A DNA stretch of 64,000 bases from contig OX031065.1 of the NCBI GenBank assembly GCA_943736015.1, positions 24,008,427 through 24,072,426 on the forward strand. Direction: 5' to 3'. This DNA comes from Tridacna crocea (taxonomy: Eukaryota > Mollusca > Bivalvia > Cardiida > Cardiidae). The first letter of the stretch is position 1, and every line of letters starts with the position of its first letter. Shown here in pieces: positions 1 to 9,680 of this stretch. The notes beneath the pieces are model-generated. The model searched no databases, had not been told where the DNA came from, and saw only the letters and a program-made list of their open reading frames with translations. The position numbers were made by a program, and so were the translations under genes.

Positions 1-641
1 AATCTGAAATGGGAAGGTTAAGTGCAGATTTGGCAGACCTATCGGCATTTTCATTGCCTTTGATGCCTACATGACTTGGAAGCCAGCAGAACACCAATCT
101 ATTCTTAGAAGAAATTTGTGAGATCCTTTCAAGTAAACTGCAAATTAAAGGATTCTCAAGTCGTTGATTTGAAAGGGCCTGTAATGTTGACAAAGAGTCT
201 GAAAAGATAATAAAACGGTTGGAATTAGAACTTTCAACTAGATTAAGGGCTAATCTACTGCTTTAATTTCAGCAGAGAAGATAGAGGAGTTGTTTGGAAG
301 GCGGCATTTTAAGCCCCTTTGTCCATAAACAGCGGCAGCTGCTACAGAATTGCCTTCTTTAGATCCATCTGTATAGATGGGTTTGAAGGAAAAATAATGT
401 TCCTTTATCTCGTTGTATCTAGCATGAAATACAGTTCTATCCGTGACAGACTTTTTGTCAGATGCAAGGTCAAATCTGAATTCTGCACTGTTTAGTGTCC
501 ATGGAGGGATTTCAGAGATTTTATAGTCGGCAATAGACTCGGTGTCTATGCCAAGGTTATCTACAATGGGCTCCATGCGGATACAAAATAGAGGAATAAC
601 ATTTGGTTTCCTTTCAAAAAGAGATTTATATTCAGGTTTAA
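1..641 (-). pseudogene. I-like LINE ORF2 fragment (RNase H region), 5'-truncated
   Basis: Read on the minus strand, this is the same sequence as 37945-38590 on the plus strand: the end of the RT-connection region and the start of the RNase H domain of an I-like non-LTR retrotransposon. The motifs YTDGSKEGNS and FSAEIKAVD carry RNase H catalytic residues (D, E). It keeps the G lost from the 34-39 kb copy (the cag-gcc junction near 207-211), so the RNase H frame reads further here. The fragment begins abruptly at 641, directly behind the AATG tail of another copy, and runs off the window. It is a dead fragment. Confidence 0.85.
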
Positions 642-656
642 TGAATGAATGAATGA
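641..656 (-). repeat. (AATG)4 / (CATT)4 tail of an I-like LINE
   Basis: A short run of AATG units, CATT on the minus strand, is identical in kind to the CATT tail that ends the full-length copy at about 39,655-39,668. It marks the 3' end of the upstream LINE fragment. A second, 5'-truncated LINE fragment starts immediately after it. Confidence 0.8.
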
Positions 657-1146
657 ATGTTGTTTTATGGCGCATCGACAACTTTGGTCATTTAGCGCGC
701 ATATCTATGTTAAAAGATAATAAACGTGGAGTTGTTTAAACTGAATAAAGTTTGAATGACAATAAAAGAATTGAATTAAGAAAATTTAATGCATAAAGGG
801 CATCATCGAGTTACAGGGCAATCCCTATATACTCAAATATTTTAAATGATAAGAACTGAATTAAGAAGAATGCATAAAGGGCATTATCGAGTTACAGGGC
901 AATCCCTATATACTCAAAGGTTTTAAATGATAAGATTTAAGAATGTGATAAAAAGGTTTAAACTTAATGCTGGTTTGATAAAAAGAAGTTTTTTAAATGA
1001 AAAAGAAATATGTGTCATTTATAATGTGCATAAAATATGATATTGAGTGGCTGGGCATTCCCTGCCTACTCAACAGTTTTAGATTAAAAGGCAAGACTGA
1101 TAATATTGTTTTTCCTTGGAAATGAGGTTAAAACTGGTAAAGATTG
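657..1146 (-). mobile_element. I-like LINE 3' UTR fragment
   Basis: The minus strand reproduces about 39,165-39,655 of the full-length LINE: the non-coding 3' region, ending in the conserved segment with GCGCTAAATGACC and GGCGCATCGACA (minus sense: a conserved 3' terminal signal also seen at 27,545-27,590). It carries its own internal duplication: the stretch with gcataaagggcat and cgagttacagggcaatccc occurs twice (about 788-850 and 868-925). The copy at 39.4 kb duplicates a different piece. The match stops at 1146, where Gypsy-like sequence begins. Confidence 0.8.
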
Positions 1147-1572
1147 TAACTGACCTGCGTGAGAAGTTAGAAATTACTTCACAATTGGCGAGAGATAATC
1201 TTGCGAAGGCTGCTTACAGGTATCGCCGGTATCACGACCGGAATGCAAGAACAAGGACGATAGAGGTAGGTGAGAGTGTATTAGTTTTTTACCGACAGAC
1301 AACTATAAGCTGTTGATAAAGTGGAAAGGTCCATTTAAGATCGTTGGAAAGTTAGGAGCCGTGAACTATACGATTGATATGAACGGGGTACAAAAAACAT
1401 TCCATGCTAATTTTCTTAAACTGTTCTTAGATAGAAACGTATATAGTGTAGGTAAGACAGGTGCACTGGCAGTTATTGAGCCGGAGGAAACCAATGACGT
1501 CGATGACCAGGAGCTTACAGGGCCGGTAAGTGTTAGGAAAGAGAGGCCAGAAGATGTTCACATCTCAGATTA
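1147..1572 (+). pseudogene. Ty3/Gypsy-like integrase C-terminal region
   Basis: Two overlapping frames make one degraded integrase C-terminus. The first part (to ~1290) holds the helical segment before the SH3-like fold, with AKAAYRYRRYHDRNAR and VGESVLVF. After a 1-nt loss in the T run near 1290 the frame continues as PTDNYKLLIKWKGPFKIV, the GPY/F motif, followed by VNYTIDMN and FHANFLKLFL. Core integrase (HHCC, DDE) is missing, cut off by the LINE at 1146. There is no LTR between this and the RT that follows, so the integrase precedes the RT, the reverse of standard Gypsy order. Confidence 0.75.
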
Positions 1573-2944
1573 GTTGAGTGTGGAAGAAAAAAAAACAGGT
1601 TAAAACCTTGCTAAGTGAATATGACGATGTGTTTTCAGATATGCCGGGTCTAACAAATTTATTGGGCCACAAGATAGTAACAAGCACGGATACACCGGTA
1701 AGACTTAAACATTATCCGTGACCGTATGCAATGACAAAGATTGTTGAGGAGGAGGTTCAGTCCATGCTAACTCAAAGGTTTATTGAACCGTCGGAGCGCC
1801 CGTACAGCTCACCGTATTTACTGATTAAAAAGAAAGATGGGTCTAACAGATTTTGTATAGATATGAGAGCTCTAAACAATATTATAGTATTCGATGCAGA
1901 ACCAATGCCTAACGCTGATGATATCTTTGCAAAGTTGGCGGGTTGTAAGTATTTTTCAAAGTTAGACTTGTCAAAAGGACATTGGCGGATCTCATACTGG
2001 ATGAGGGTTCTAAGTTTAAGACGGCATTCCAGACACCTTTGGGTTTGTTTCCATTTGCAGTCATGCCATTTGGGCTTGTTACGGCCGGTGCTACTTTTAC
2101 ACGTATGATGCGTATATTGCTTGAAGATGGATAATACAGACAATTTTATTGACGATATTATCGTCTTTACGACAACATTTTCATGGCATATTGTCAACAC
2201 ACTCAGGAAGCTGTTAAAGCTGTTACGTATAGCTTGCCTAACGGCAAAGCCGAGTGTTTTATTGAATGCAGGGAAATAGATTGTTTAGGCCATGTTGTAG
2301 GGGTTGATGGCATGTATGCAACGCCGAACAAGTTTGAGGCCATCAAATCAGGGGATCGGCCCACAACCAAGAGACAGGTGCGGTTAATTATAGGTTTGGT
2401 AGAATTTTATTGTAGGTATATTCCTAATTTCAGCTTAATTGCGTTGCCATTAACAGACCTGACCCGGAAGGGACAATCCAACAAGGTAAGTTGGGAAGAT
2501 GCTGTGGAGAAAGCTTCTTCTTCACTTAAGCACGCCTTAATGAAAAAGCCAATTTTGAAATTGCCGGACTGTGCGGGGAGTTTTATACTCCAGACTGATG
2601 CCTCGGAGAGTGGTTTAGGTGCGGTATTATTTCAGGAAAATGGGAAAGGGAAGATGCCAGTGGCTTATGCTAGTAGAAAGTTAAAAGATGGAGAATTAAA
2701 TTATTCTGCAATAGAGAAGGAATGTTTGGCAATTGTTTGGGCCATACAAAAATTCGGGAAGTATTTTTATGGGAAAAGTTTTGTTTTAGAGACTGATCAT
2801 CAGCCTTTGGTCTATTTGTCAGGTATGAAGGGATCAAATTCTAGGTTGCTTAGGTGGGCATTGAGTTTGCAACCCTACAGGTTTACTATAGTTGCCATTA
2901 AGGGTAGGGATAATGTGGGAGCCCTTTATTTCAGTCGCTTGTAA
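1573..2944 (+). pseudogene. Ty3/Gypsy-like reverse transcriptase-RNase H
   Basis: The RT follows the integrase stop almost directly. In order: LLSEYDDVFSDMPG; a TGA inside the YP-PYAM segment (~1720); KKDGSNRFCIDMRALNN; FSKLDLSKGHW; a frameshift near 1995; MPFGLVTAGATFTRMM (frame +1); a shift into NFIDDIIVFT, the catalytic box in place of the usual YxDD (~2140); then an open frame 2183-2944. That frame gives the RT thumb/connection and an RNase H with LQTDASESGLGAVLFQ, NYSAIEKECLAIVWAI and ETDHQPLVYL, ending at VAIKGRDNVG. It is a family-typical protein broken by at least one stop and two shifts. The order INT-RT-RH is that of Gmr1-type elements. Confidence 0.8.
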
Positions 2945-2966
2945 ATATTTGAGGGTTTTATTTTCC

Positions 2967-3038
2967 TTTAAACTTAATGTGGGGACAAAGTACTGCGTAC
3001 TTCTTCGGTTGGGGACGCAATGTCACATTAAGTTTAAA
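2967..3038. repeat. 15-bp perfect inverted repeat after the RNase H stop
   Basis: TTTAAACTTAATGTG (2967-2981) is repeated inverted at 3024-3038, with about 42 nt between. The loop contains GGGGAC twice. It lies 22 nt after the pol stop codon, so it could be a stem-loop in the element's RNA or mark the start of the LTR. The function is not known. Confidence 0.6.
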
Positions 3039-3224
3039 CTTTTAAAGTTGAGGGCCTAGGTAAGGTGAGACTACAGCCGATAAATCCCATTTAGTGATGG
3101 CGTGTAGTTTTAAATTTCATCTTTTACTCAGGGCAGCGCACGTGAATTTTGCGTTATCATATAGTGATGTATGAGCGATCTTTCACCCAGGGAACAAGGT
3201 GCACGAGCGCGGTGTGCGTGAAGG

Positions 3225-3231
3225 TATAAAA
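3225..3231 (+). promoter_or_regulatory. TATA box, probable LTR promoter
   Basis: TATAAAA lies 280 bp after the pol stop in the region where the 3' LTR should be. An AATAAA follows at about 4128. The spacing would suit U3-R of a long LTR, but no second LTR copy is in the window to confirm it. Confidence 0.35.
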
Positions 3232-3720
3232 GTCCTACGATGGATGTATGCGAGGGGTAGACATATTTTTACATTCGGGAAGTTAGATTGGTTATATGAG
3301 TGCGGACAAAGTTCTTCTGGGGTGAATATATTTTATTCAAATTTTCCTTGTAAACTTTTCTTATTTCGTATGTTGTTTAAATCGGCAAATGTTATATTTT
3401 TTCGTTTGAAATAGTTGTGGCATACGCTGGAGAATGACAGATGGTCGTAACAATTAATGGGTCATTCTCCCGCATTGCATTGTAATTGCGGATGGCTAGG
3501 TTGGATGAAACTTGGAATATTGATTTGTCGTCTACTTTATTAGGCCACACTTATTGTAACTACAAGCGTTTTATAATTATATTTTCAAATAATCAAACTT
3601 TGTGATAATTGATAAATTTGTAATATTTTATCGTCTGCTAGGTAATGCTTAGTGACCATGTTATGTAAATGCTAATGTTGGGTTGATGTATATGTAACTG
3701 AAACATTGTGAAAAATGATG

Positions 3721-3943
3721 TAACCCTTTCCAAAACAAGCCCTTCGTTTTACGTGTCTGCAGTACAACTCTTTTGTAAACACTGTGGTAAATGGAAAAAA
3801 TGCTCGTAACGAGCAATTTCTCCTTTTCCCACAGTGTTTTCTACCCATTTGAAGAACTTTCTGCCATTTTTATCAAATGTGAAATTGTCGACTGCAAACT
3901 CTTTGAGTTTGGAAGAGTCTAAAATTTATCGTTTGGAAAATGT
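3721..3943 (+). mobile_element. piggyBac-type palindromic MITE, copy 1 (subfamily with TTTCCAAAACAAGCC end)
   Basis: Left end is AACCCTTTCCAAAACAAGCC. The centre is an imperfect palindrome (CACTGTGG ... GCTCGTAACGAGC ... CCCACAGTG), and the right arm runs through gaaattgtcgactgcaaa to ATCGTTTGGAAAA. The left arm variant recurs inverted at 42,790-42,892 and 48,053-48,162. TTAA sites are mutated. Confidence 0.65.
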
Positions 3944-5340
3944 TAGTAGAGAACATTGTGGGAGAGAGAGGCGTTGGTGCTCTAGCTTGATATTTGCTTT
4001 AATATTAGTTATAGTTTAATAAGTTGCTTACCCGATTGTTGCTTGACAGTTTGTAATTTGGTGTCAAGTTGTTGGGCGAGTGGTCGTTTTGGTCGTTTGG
4101 ATGATATAACCTGACGAATTATACTTAAATAAATGGTACGGACTAGCAGGTCGTCCACCGAGGTGCGAGTGGGGTGACTGGTGCCGGCGTTGACAACTTT
4201 GGAAGTTGGAAGTTTTCGTTGGTAGGAAATTGCTGTGAAACGTCCGGTACACCATGGAAAACCTGAGACCGCACGGAGATGGAGAGCCGCTAGTGTTGTG
4301 AATCCGTTACATTATTAAATTGAGCTTTAGAGGTCAACTCTTATGGTATAACCAACTTTAATTATCATGACCTTCTCTACAGTTCGGATCAGCCATGGAC
4401 GATTTAAACTCTTGGTAATTATTAATTAATTTGAACTGGCGATTAATAATTATTTTGGACTGTTATTAATTTGAATTGTCGAACTTGATTTATTTATTTA
4501 ACTAGGTATTGTATTGTATTCATGTATATTATATATAGATAACTTGTATTTGTGTCGAATACATTTTTAAATAGATATCCTGACTTCTCAATAACCTTCT
4601 GTCCAAACCAACGACTTGTGAAAAGGTCAATGATGTCTATAGAACTAGTATGAACTAGCCAATATGCTAAAACAATTATAACATGTTGTAATAAATTGAG
4701 GTCACTTTTTTTCTCAAAAAATTGAAATAGGACTTTTTTGCGACTGCATGTTTCAGTGTTTTTCAGCTGTTTATTTTTTAAGTTACTGATACAGTATATC
4801 AAAAGTATACATTTTTGTGCATGGTTAGGTCATATCCACCAGAAAATAAAAGAATTCGCATGCCTTTTAACATTTTTTTTTTAAATCAGTGGTTGTTGCT
4901 ACAGACAACTCGCCATTAGCGGATCACTATCGAAATGGCTGAAGTTAATTAAACGGCCATTAGGGTTTGACGGCTAAAAATAGTATCGCTGGAAAGGATT
5001 TTCTTTACATTTTCAGATGCATATTGCTTTCTGGGTCTGCTGACATACGCGTAGATAAACAGTGTTGTCAATTTAACCCTGTTTATGTACCATTTCCGGA
5101 TCAACTTAACCAATAGCGTATCACGTGATATGACTCGACTCAAAATTAATTTTACCTGTCAATGGTGTCAAACCACGAAGAAATCACCCATTCAAGATTA
5201 TATAACCAACTCTGGTAACTGTGATTGTATTGGAAGACTAATTAAACAAGTGTGGTTCACAGATTTTTAATATATATCGCAACCAAAAGAGAATTTGTCA
5301 CCTACAAGCCAACCATGTAAAACATCCCTGTGTTCTACCC
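3944..5340. other. No recognised gene
   Basis: This is AT-rich non-coding DNA. It includes an AATAAA at about 4128 and a moderately GC-rich block at 4140-4300 that may still belong to the Gypsy-like LTR. No convincing exon, RNA gene or repeat copy was found. Confidence 0.4.
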
Positions 5341-5367
5341 GTATGTAAATTAAAATCAAACAGTGTT

Positions 5368-5465
5368 CTATTGCTTGGCAAGCATAGACTGAGACATGTA
5401 AAGTTCTTCATAAGCTTCGATGGCTTTTTTGTCATATTTTTCCACCAAATGATATATTATAGAAC
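5368..5465 (-). CDS. Candidate terminal exon, unrecognised host gene
   Basis: On the minus strand a pyrimidine-rich acceptor (tttcatcttcag) is followed by an open frame CSIIYHLVEKYDKKAIEAYE, then ELYMSQSMLAKQ and TAG. The first codon needs one base from the previous exon; a donor at 6092 (CTTT|GTAATG) supplies it in phase (phase 1). The peptide is charged and helix-like and I do not recognise the family. A palindromic MITE begins only about 14 nt upstream of the acceptor. It could be part of a decayed gene, since its partner exon carries a frameshift. Confidence 0.45.
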
Positions 5466-5480
5466 CTGAAGATGAAAATG

Positions 5481-5690
5481 TAAACTCTTTACCAAGCAAC
5501 AAAATCTTAGACCAGTCAAAATTGAAAATATTTGCAAGGTGGTCCAAATGGCAAAATTTATTCTGGATAAGATAGAAAACATTGTGGGAAAAATACAAAA
5601 ATGCTGGTTACTTGTAGTTTCTTCATTTCCCACAAAGGTTTCAGAAGGTTTCTTTCTCAGGGTCGGTAAAATGAGCTTTTATTTCTAACT
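5481..5690 (-). mobile_element. piggyBac-type palindromic MITE, copy 2
   Basis: It begins with TAAACTCTTTACCAAGCAAC, then the long arm (ttagaccagtcaaaattgaaa), a decayed centre (acattgtggg ... cccacaaagg) and the short arm (tttctttctcagggtcggtaa). It lies in the putative intron of the 5.4-6.5 kb minus-strand model and ends next to the acceptor of the last exon. Confidence 0.7.
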
Positions 5691-5744
5691 TGTATTAAAA
5701 CATTTGAAATAGTGTAAGGGAAGAAAAATCCTTGTCACAAGAAA

Positions 5745-5882
5745 GAAAACCTCTTGAAGACAGTGGGGGAAAAGGAAAAAAATCCTGGTCACCAGGATTT
5801 CCTCCTTTTCACATAATTTTTAAAACCCATCAATTGCGGAAAAGTTGTTATTGTATGCAAATGCTTTCAAAGTGGACAATTG
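5745..5882 (+). mobile_element. piggyBac-type palindromic MITE, copy 3 (degraded)
   Basis: The palindromic centre is still clear (aaaaatcctggtcaccagga, then tttcctccttttcac). The right arm with tgcaaatgctttcaaagtgg follows. The ends are not definable. Confidence 0.5.
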
Positions 5883-6092
5883 CAGAACATTTTGTTTGAT
5901 AAAGATTTTAAAAGAATATGGGATTGTTTGGAGCATGGTTGTTTTAATACATGTATTTTGAAACTGATTAAATTACAAAATCAATGGATGAAATATCTTA
6001 TTGTCTCAATCAAATCAAGCCATGATACAAGTATAATGAACGAGAAAAATACTTTCCTAAAAAATATGAGAAATTCTATAAAGTGACATTAC

Positions 6093-6483
6093 AAAGTTCC
6101 ATTGCAGATCCTTCTGGTATTTTGGACAAAAGTTTTGATAATTTTTTAAACCGTGACTGAATATCAGGATGTGTAATTATATAGTTACATGGTAAAATAA
6201 TATCACCGCGTTCCCCATCCTTTTCTGGCAAAGAGGGAGAAGCTTGGTATAGGTTCTCCAGTAACCTCAGCAAAAACACAGCCATCCTCTAATACTGATC
6301 TAAAATACCCAGCTAGTGTTAGTTGAACATGACCAATTGGCAAACCAGCAATATCTTCAAGCTTTAACTGGCGCTTCTCATCAGTAATTGAATGATGTAT
6401 GTTATCGAGAAAGGAATCTAGCGGTGGTAACCACACCAAACAAGCACAAATGTCATGGATATTAGTGTATTAAGGTTCAACAT
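6093..6483 (-). pseudogene. Coding-like region with a frameshift, unrecognised host gene
   Basis: The minus strand reads HDICACLVWLPPLDSFLDNI, then HHSITDEKRQLKLEDIAGLP, IGHVQLTLAGYFRSVLEDGC and VFAEVTGEPIPS. Around 6210-6260 the sense frame moves by one base into SLPEKDGERGDIILPCNYII, THPDIQSRFKKLSKLLSKIP and EGSAMEL. Composition and the lack of repeats suggest a real protein. A donor at 6092 joins in phase to the exon at 5465. No acceptor was found at the upstream edge: a TAA lies at 6484-6486. The family is not recognised. The single shift means either a pseudogene or a sequence error. Confidence 0.45.
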
Positions 6484-6581
6484 GTAAACGGGTAGGGGAT
6501 GTTGTAAAGGGTGGTCTAATTTCAAATGTGTGATATCCTTTTTACGACAGAGTTTCATACAATCAAGGCATTTTCATTTGG

Positions 6582-6706
6582 TTAGTCTGAGGCTTCTGTT
6601 GAGACAGCACCACCATCATATTCCTAAAAAAATAAGAGTTACTATCTGAAATCTGTTACAGAACTGATTGCAGTCTTTGTGATAGATGTTGAATCGAATC
6701 AGTACT
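6582..6706 (-). CDS. Two small exon candidates (6665-6706 and 6582-6623)
   Basis: On the minus strand, ccttttttccccag precedes 42 nt reading STDSIQHLSQRLQS (6706-6665), followed by GTTCTG as a weak donor. A second acceptor (ttatttttttag) precedes EYDGGAVSTEASD and TAA (6623-6582). Both are phase 0 and join as a plausible C-terminus. The pieces are very short, the donor is weak and no homologue is recognised, so this is a tentative call. It lies between the MPC2 exon and the 6.1-6.5 kb coding region on the same strand. Confidence 0.25.
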
Positions 6707-6907
6707 CTGGGGAAAAAAGGTAATCAAGGCAAAAATACCATCTGACGGTAGTCTGCACAGACTGCTTAGTCTGATCCGAGACAATACTTTTCGCAGATGT
6801 CTAGAGGCCCCATTTCGCATGTTGTATATCATAATTATGTGATATACAATTTTTTTTAGTATTACCTTATGAAGTGCCACGAGCAAGATCTCTTTGAAAA
6901 CATTGTA

Positions 6908-7083
6908 TTAACCCTGTACACAGAACCCCGACTTTTAACAATCATAAAAAAAGGAAGCTTTTAAACACATTGTGGGAAAAGGAGAAAATGCTGGTTACCA
7001 GCATTTTCTCCTTCTCTCACAATGTTTTCACAAGTCCTCTTTTTCAAGGTCGTTAAAGTCGGCATTGTGTGGTAAAGGGTTAA
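6908..7083. mobile_element. piggyBac-type palindromic MITE, copy 4 (fully palindromic form)
   Basis: TTAA ends lie at 6908 and 7080. The right end is TTAACCCTTTACCACACAAT inverted; the left end is TTAACCCTGTACACAG. The central palindrome is nearly perfect (acattgtgggaaaaggagaa, aatgctggttaccagcattt, tctcctt). Both arms are of the short cccgacttttaac type, so the whole 176-bp element folds back on itself. Confidence 0.8.
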
Positions 7084-7930
7084 TAATAGATAAAGTATCT
7101 AAGGTGATTTGGGTTATAATTAAAGAGTATGGTTACAAAAATCATTTAAACATTGACTGATGCTCTGTAAAACACATCACAAGTCATTAAGATGAAAGAA
7201 ACGTGAAAACTTCATGGCAAAAGGCGGAGAATATTTTCCTTTTTTCATAATATTTTATATGGCTGAACACTAGTCTACTGTAGATGATTTTAAATAAACT
7301 TTTATAATATCTAGAGTTTGGTATAAGCGAAATCCGAGTAAAATTATGTGTCGAGGGAAGGGTTAATCAGCTGTTCATTGAGTGCGTAATTTTGAGAGGG
7401 CCCCCATATGATACAGATCACTGATCCGTAATTGGTCTGTTCGGGGTATGTCGTCTTTTTATTAATGTTGCACAAATAAACAAATGATAGGGATAAATGA
7501 ATATATCGATCGAAAGACTATATAATTTTCCTTCTAATAGTGCTAAGTTTTAACTTGACCTTTCCTCTTTCAATTGTTTTTTTCCCACCGATGTTACAAC
7601 TTTCACTTTCAAAAGCGGAAATCTGATGACCGAACAGACGCTTGGATTTTGTTTTGATGATCTGAATAAATAAACCGGACTCAAAGATTTATTTTATTTT
7701 TTTGTTGTTTTTCAGGAGTGATCTGTTTAAATGACTATAACCTTTTTTAATCGTCCTTGCCATTAAATTGGGGCACTTTTCAATTTAACTTAGAGTAATC
7801 CGCTATTGGTAATGATCCGCTAATGGCGAGTTGACTGTATTGAAGGTCGATTGAAATCCATTCATTTTCAATAAAATTAACAACACCCGCCGACTATATA
7901 TTTCGGCTATATGAAGAAAAATAAGAGGGA
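7084..7930. other. No recognised gene; should be MPC2 intron 1 if that gene is intact
   Basis: AT-rich sequence without a recognisable exon. The next MPC2 exon (the FFWAP-type segment) was looked for on the minus strand down to the window start and was not seen. Confidence 0.4.
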
Positions 7931-7936
7931 AAGAAC

Positions 7937-8021
7937 CTTCTGGGTGATTCCATAATGGCTCAAACCTTTTCGGCACAAGTTTATCAGCTACTTTAATGAT
8001 ACTTCTGTACACGGCTGACAT
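7937..8021 (-). CDS. MPC2: Mitochondrial pyruvate carrier 2, first coding exon
   Basis: The minus strand starts with ATG at 8021 and reads MSAVYRSIIKVADKLVPKRF, then EPLWNHPE, followed by the split glycine codon G|GTTCTT. MPC2 proteins have the same N-terminal helix and the signature PL(W/Y)NHPAG just before the first membrane helix. MPC2 pairs with MPC1 in the inner mitochondrial membrane to import pyruvate. The donor AAG|GTTCTT (7936/7937) gives phase 1. The frame is open upstream of the ATG, but that part is a 14-bp repeat and unlikely to be coding. Later exons are not in the window, so the exon could be a stranded piece. Confidence 0.6.
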
Positions 8022-8058
8022 TTTGGTTGTTTGTTGTGGTAACGGGCTTTTTCGTCTC

Positions 8059-8150
8059 TGGACTTGTTCGCCCGGGCTTGTTCGTCCGGGCTCATTCGTC
8101 CAGGCTTGTTCGTCCCAACTGACTTCTCGTTGATCCGGGCTTGTTCGTCC
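8059..8150. repeat. 14-bp minisatellite upstream of the MPC2 exon
   Basis: About five diverged copies of a gggcttgttcgtcc unit, one of them spaced by an unrelated 20-nt insert. It lies within 40-130 bp upstream of the MPC2 start codon on its strand, so in the 5' UTR or promoter. Confidence 0.65.
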
Positions 8151-8164
8151 CAACTTGTGCATCT

Positions 8165-9680
8165 ACCAAGCCAAGGTGTTCATAGTAGATTCTTCACTGA
8201 TCTTGATTTTGAAAAGGTTTTTAACTATGCATTATCGCCTTCTATTTTGCTCAACCCTGGAGATTATATAACTGCTCAAAAAAGATCCTAATCACGTTCA
8301 TAGAAGAAACCAAACTAAAAGAAAAAAAATGTTAATGCCTTCATTCCCATCGTTAAGTTTAGAAAAGAAACTAAAGTAAATAAAAATGTCAATGAAGTCA
8401 TCCTCATTATGGCATTTAGGAAAGGAATTAAATTACAAATCATATATAGACACATCTACATAAGGATTCTCAATTTATAGTGTGTTGTAGAGCCGCTAGC
8501 CTAGGCAAGAGGCGGTGTATTAAAGTTTATGTTCTGCTTAAAAAAAAAACGACTTAGAGAGGCATAAAACCGACAATCAAATTAAAAATCACAGATCTGT
8601 AGGTCTAGTGGCTTCTTTAGCGACCAATGTAAACAAGATCAGGCTACATTCAGCAGATCTAGATCGATAGGAGCGGGAAGTGTTTTCTGATCTCAGGTCC
8701 ACAATGTATGCTACATTTTATGAGTTATTCTTATACTTGAATTTCGAATATCTATGTCTGTATATAGGATAAGATAAAAGAAGGATTAGCAGAGTCTTTT
8801 TATCAAACATTTTCTGTAACTGATCTTGAGCTAGACTTGGCGATAAATCTAGGAAACTAGAATTACTGTGCACTGCAAAAGAATGACGCTAAGAGTTTAA
8901 CTCCAACTATGTGATCTGTTGGCTAGATTAACCTTTTTATCACACATCCCAAGTGTAAAAAGGCCGGACACAGAACACTTTTGAACACCCACAGATTTTA
9001 TACCCCCATCAGAGAATTTAAACACATTTCTGCTACATCTAGTATAAAATTTGTATCTTCAGATGTTTTGAATTTTGGAGAGTCTTCGTAAATTCTTCAA
9101 TTGAGACAGGGCTAATGAAATACCAAATATGCATAATGTTTGTTTGTCTTGAAAGCTACCTAGGAGAAAAACTTTTGACATCCTGGCTGAATAAACTAGA
9201 GCCGTCACTGAATGTGACTTAATATCCTCCCCCCCCTCCAGCACTTTCACAGAAACAGGGAACTATTTGTACATAGACGGCCATATGGACAGATAGGCTG
9301 ATTCCAGTCTGTAAACCCCTGAAAACAATCATTTTGCCCGGATATAATTAAATGTTACAGGCAGTTTCCAGGACTTTAGACCGGGAATTCCTGGTTCGAA
9401 CCCTCAACTGGGACAATTTCAGTCAAATGACTCATGAAAGTCGTTGGAACAGGATTCATTCCTCTCTCACCGTTCTTATGATGGTTATGTGGGATAAGTA
9501 CCCACTGGCTTGAGATGAATTACTTAAAAAGTAGTGGTAAAAGAAACTCCAGAAATAGACAGGTGCACTGGCTGCCACAGTGTAACTTATGTAGTGTTAA
9601 AAATGGTGTTAAACACAAAAGAAAATCAATCAGTACAAGTGATTTCTCCCATTCTCAAAATACTTTGCTTATATTTAACC
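8165..9680. other. No recognised gene; one SINE-like patch
   Basis: Mostly AT-rich unique sequence. At about 9,390-9,410 GGTTCGAACC looks like a Pol III box B, within a minus-strand SINE-like segment extending to about 9,500 (minus-strand ttatcccacataaccatcat upstream). Copy boundaries cannot be set. Confidence 0.35.

Larger units (their letters stand above)
2945..3720 (+). other. Non-coding 3' region of the Gypsy-like element, probable LTR
   Basis: No coding sequence is present. The stretch holds the inverted repeat and TATA box listed separately. Candidate LTR starts are the TG of TGTGGGGAC at 2979 and TGTGGCATACGC at about 3416. Neither can be chosen without the 5' LTR, which was lost when the LINE fragment replaced everything before 1147. 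Confidence 0.35.

Noticed and set aside
1772-2200. 142-aa minus-strand ORF
   Set aside because: Antisense shadow of the Gypsy-like RT.
7803-8162. 119-aa ORF as one protein starting at 8,162
   Set aside because: Its first 47 codons read a 14-bp minisatellite and codons after the NHPEG segment read past a donor site; only 8,021-7,937 looks coding.
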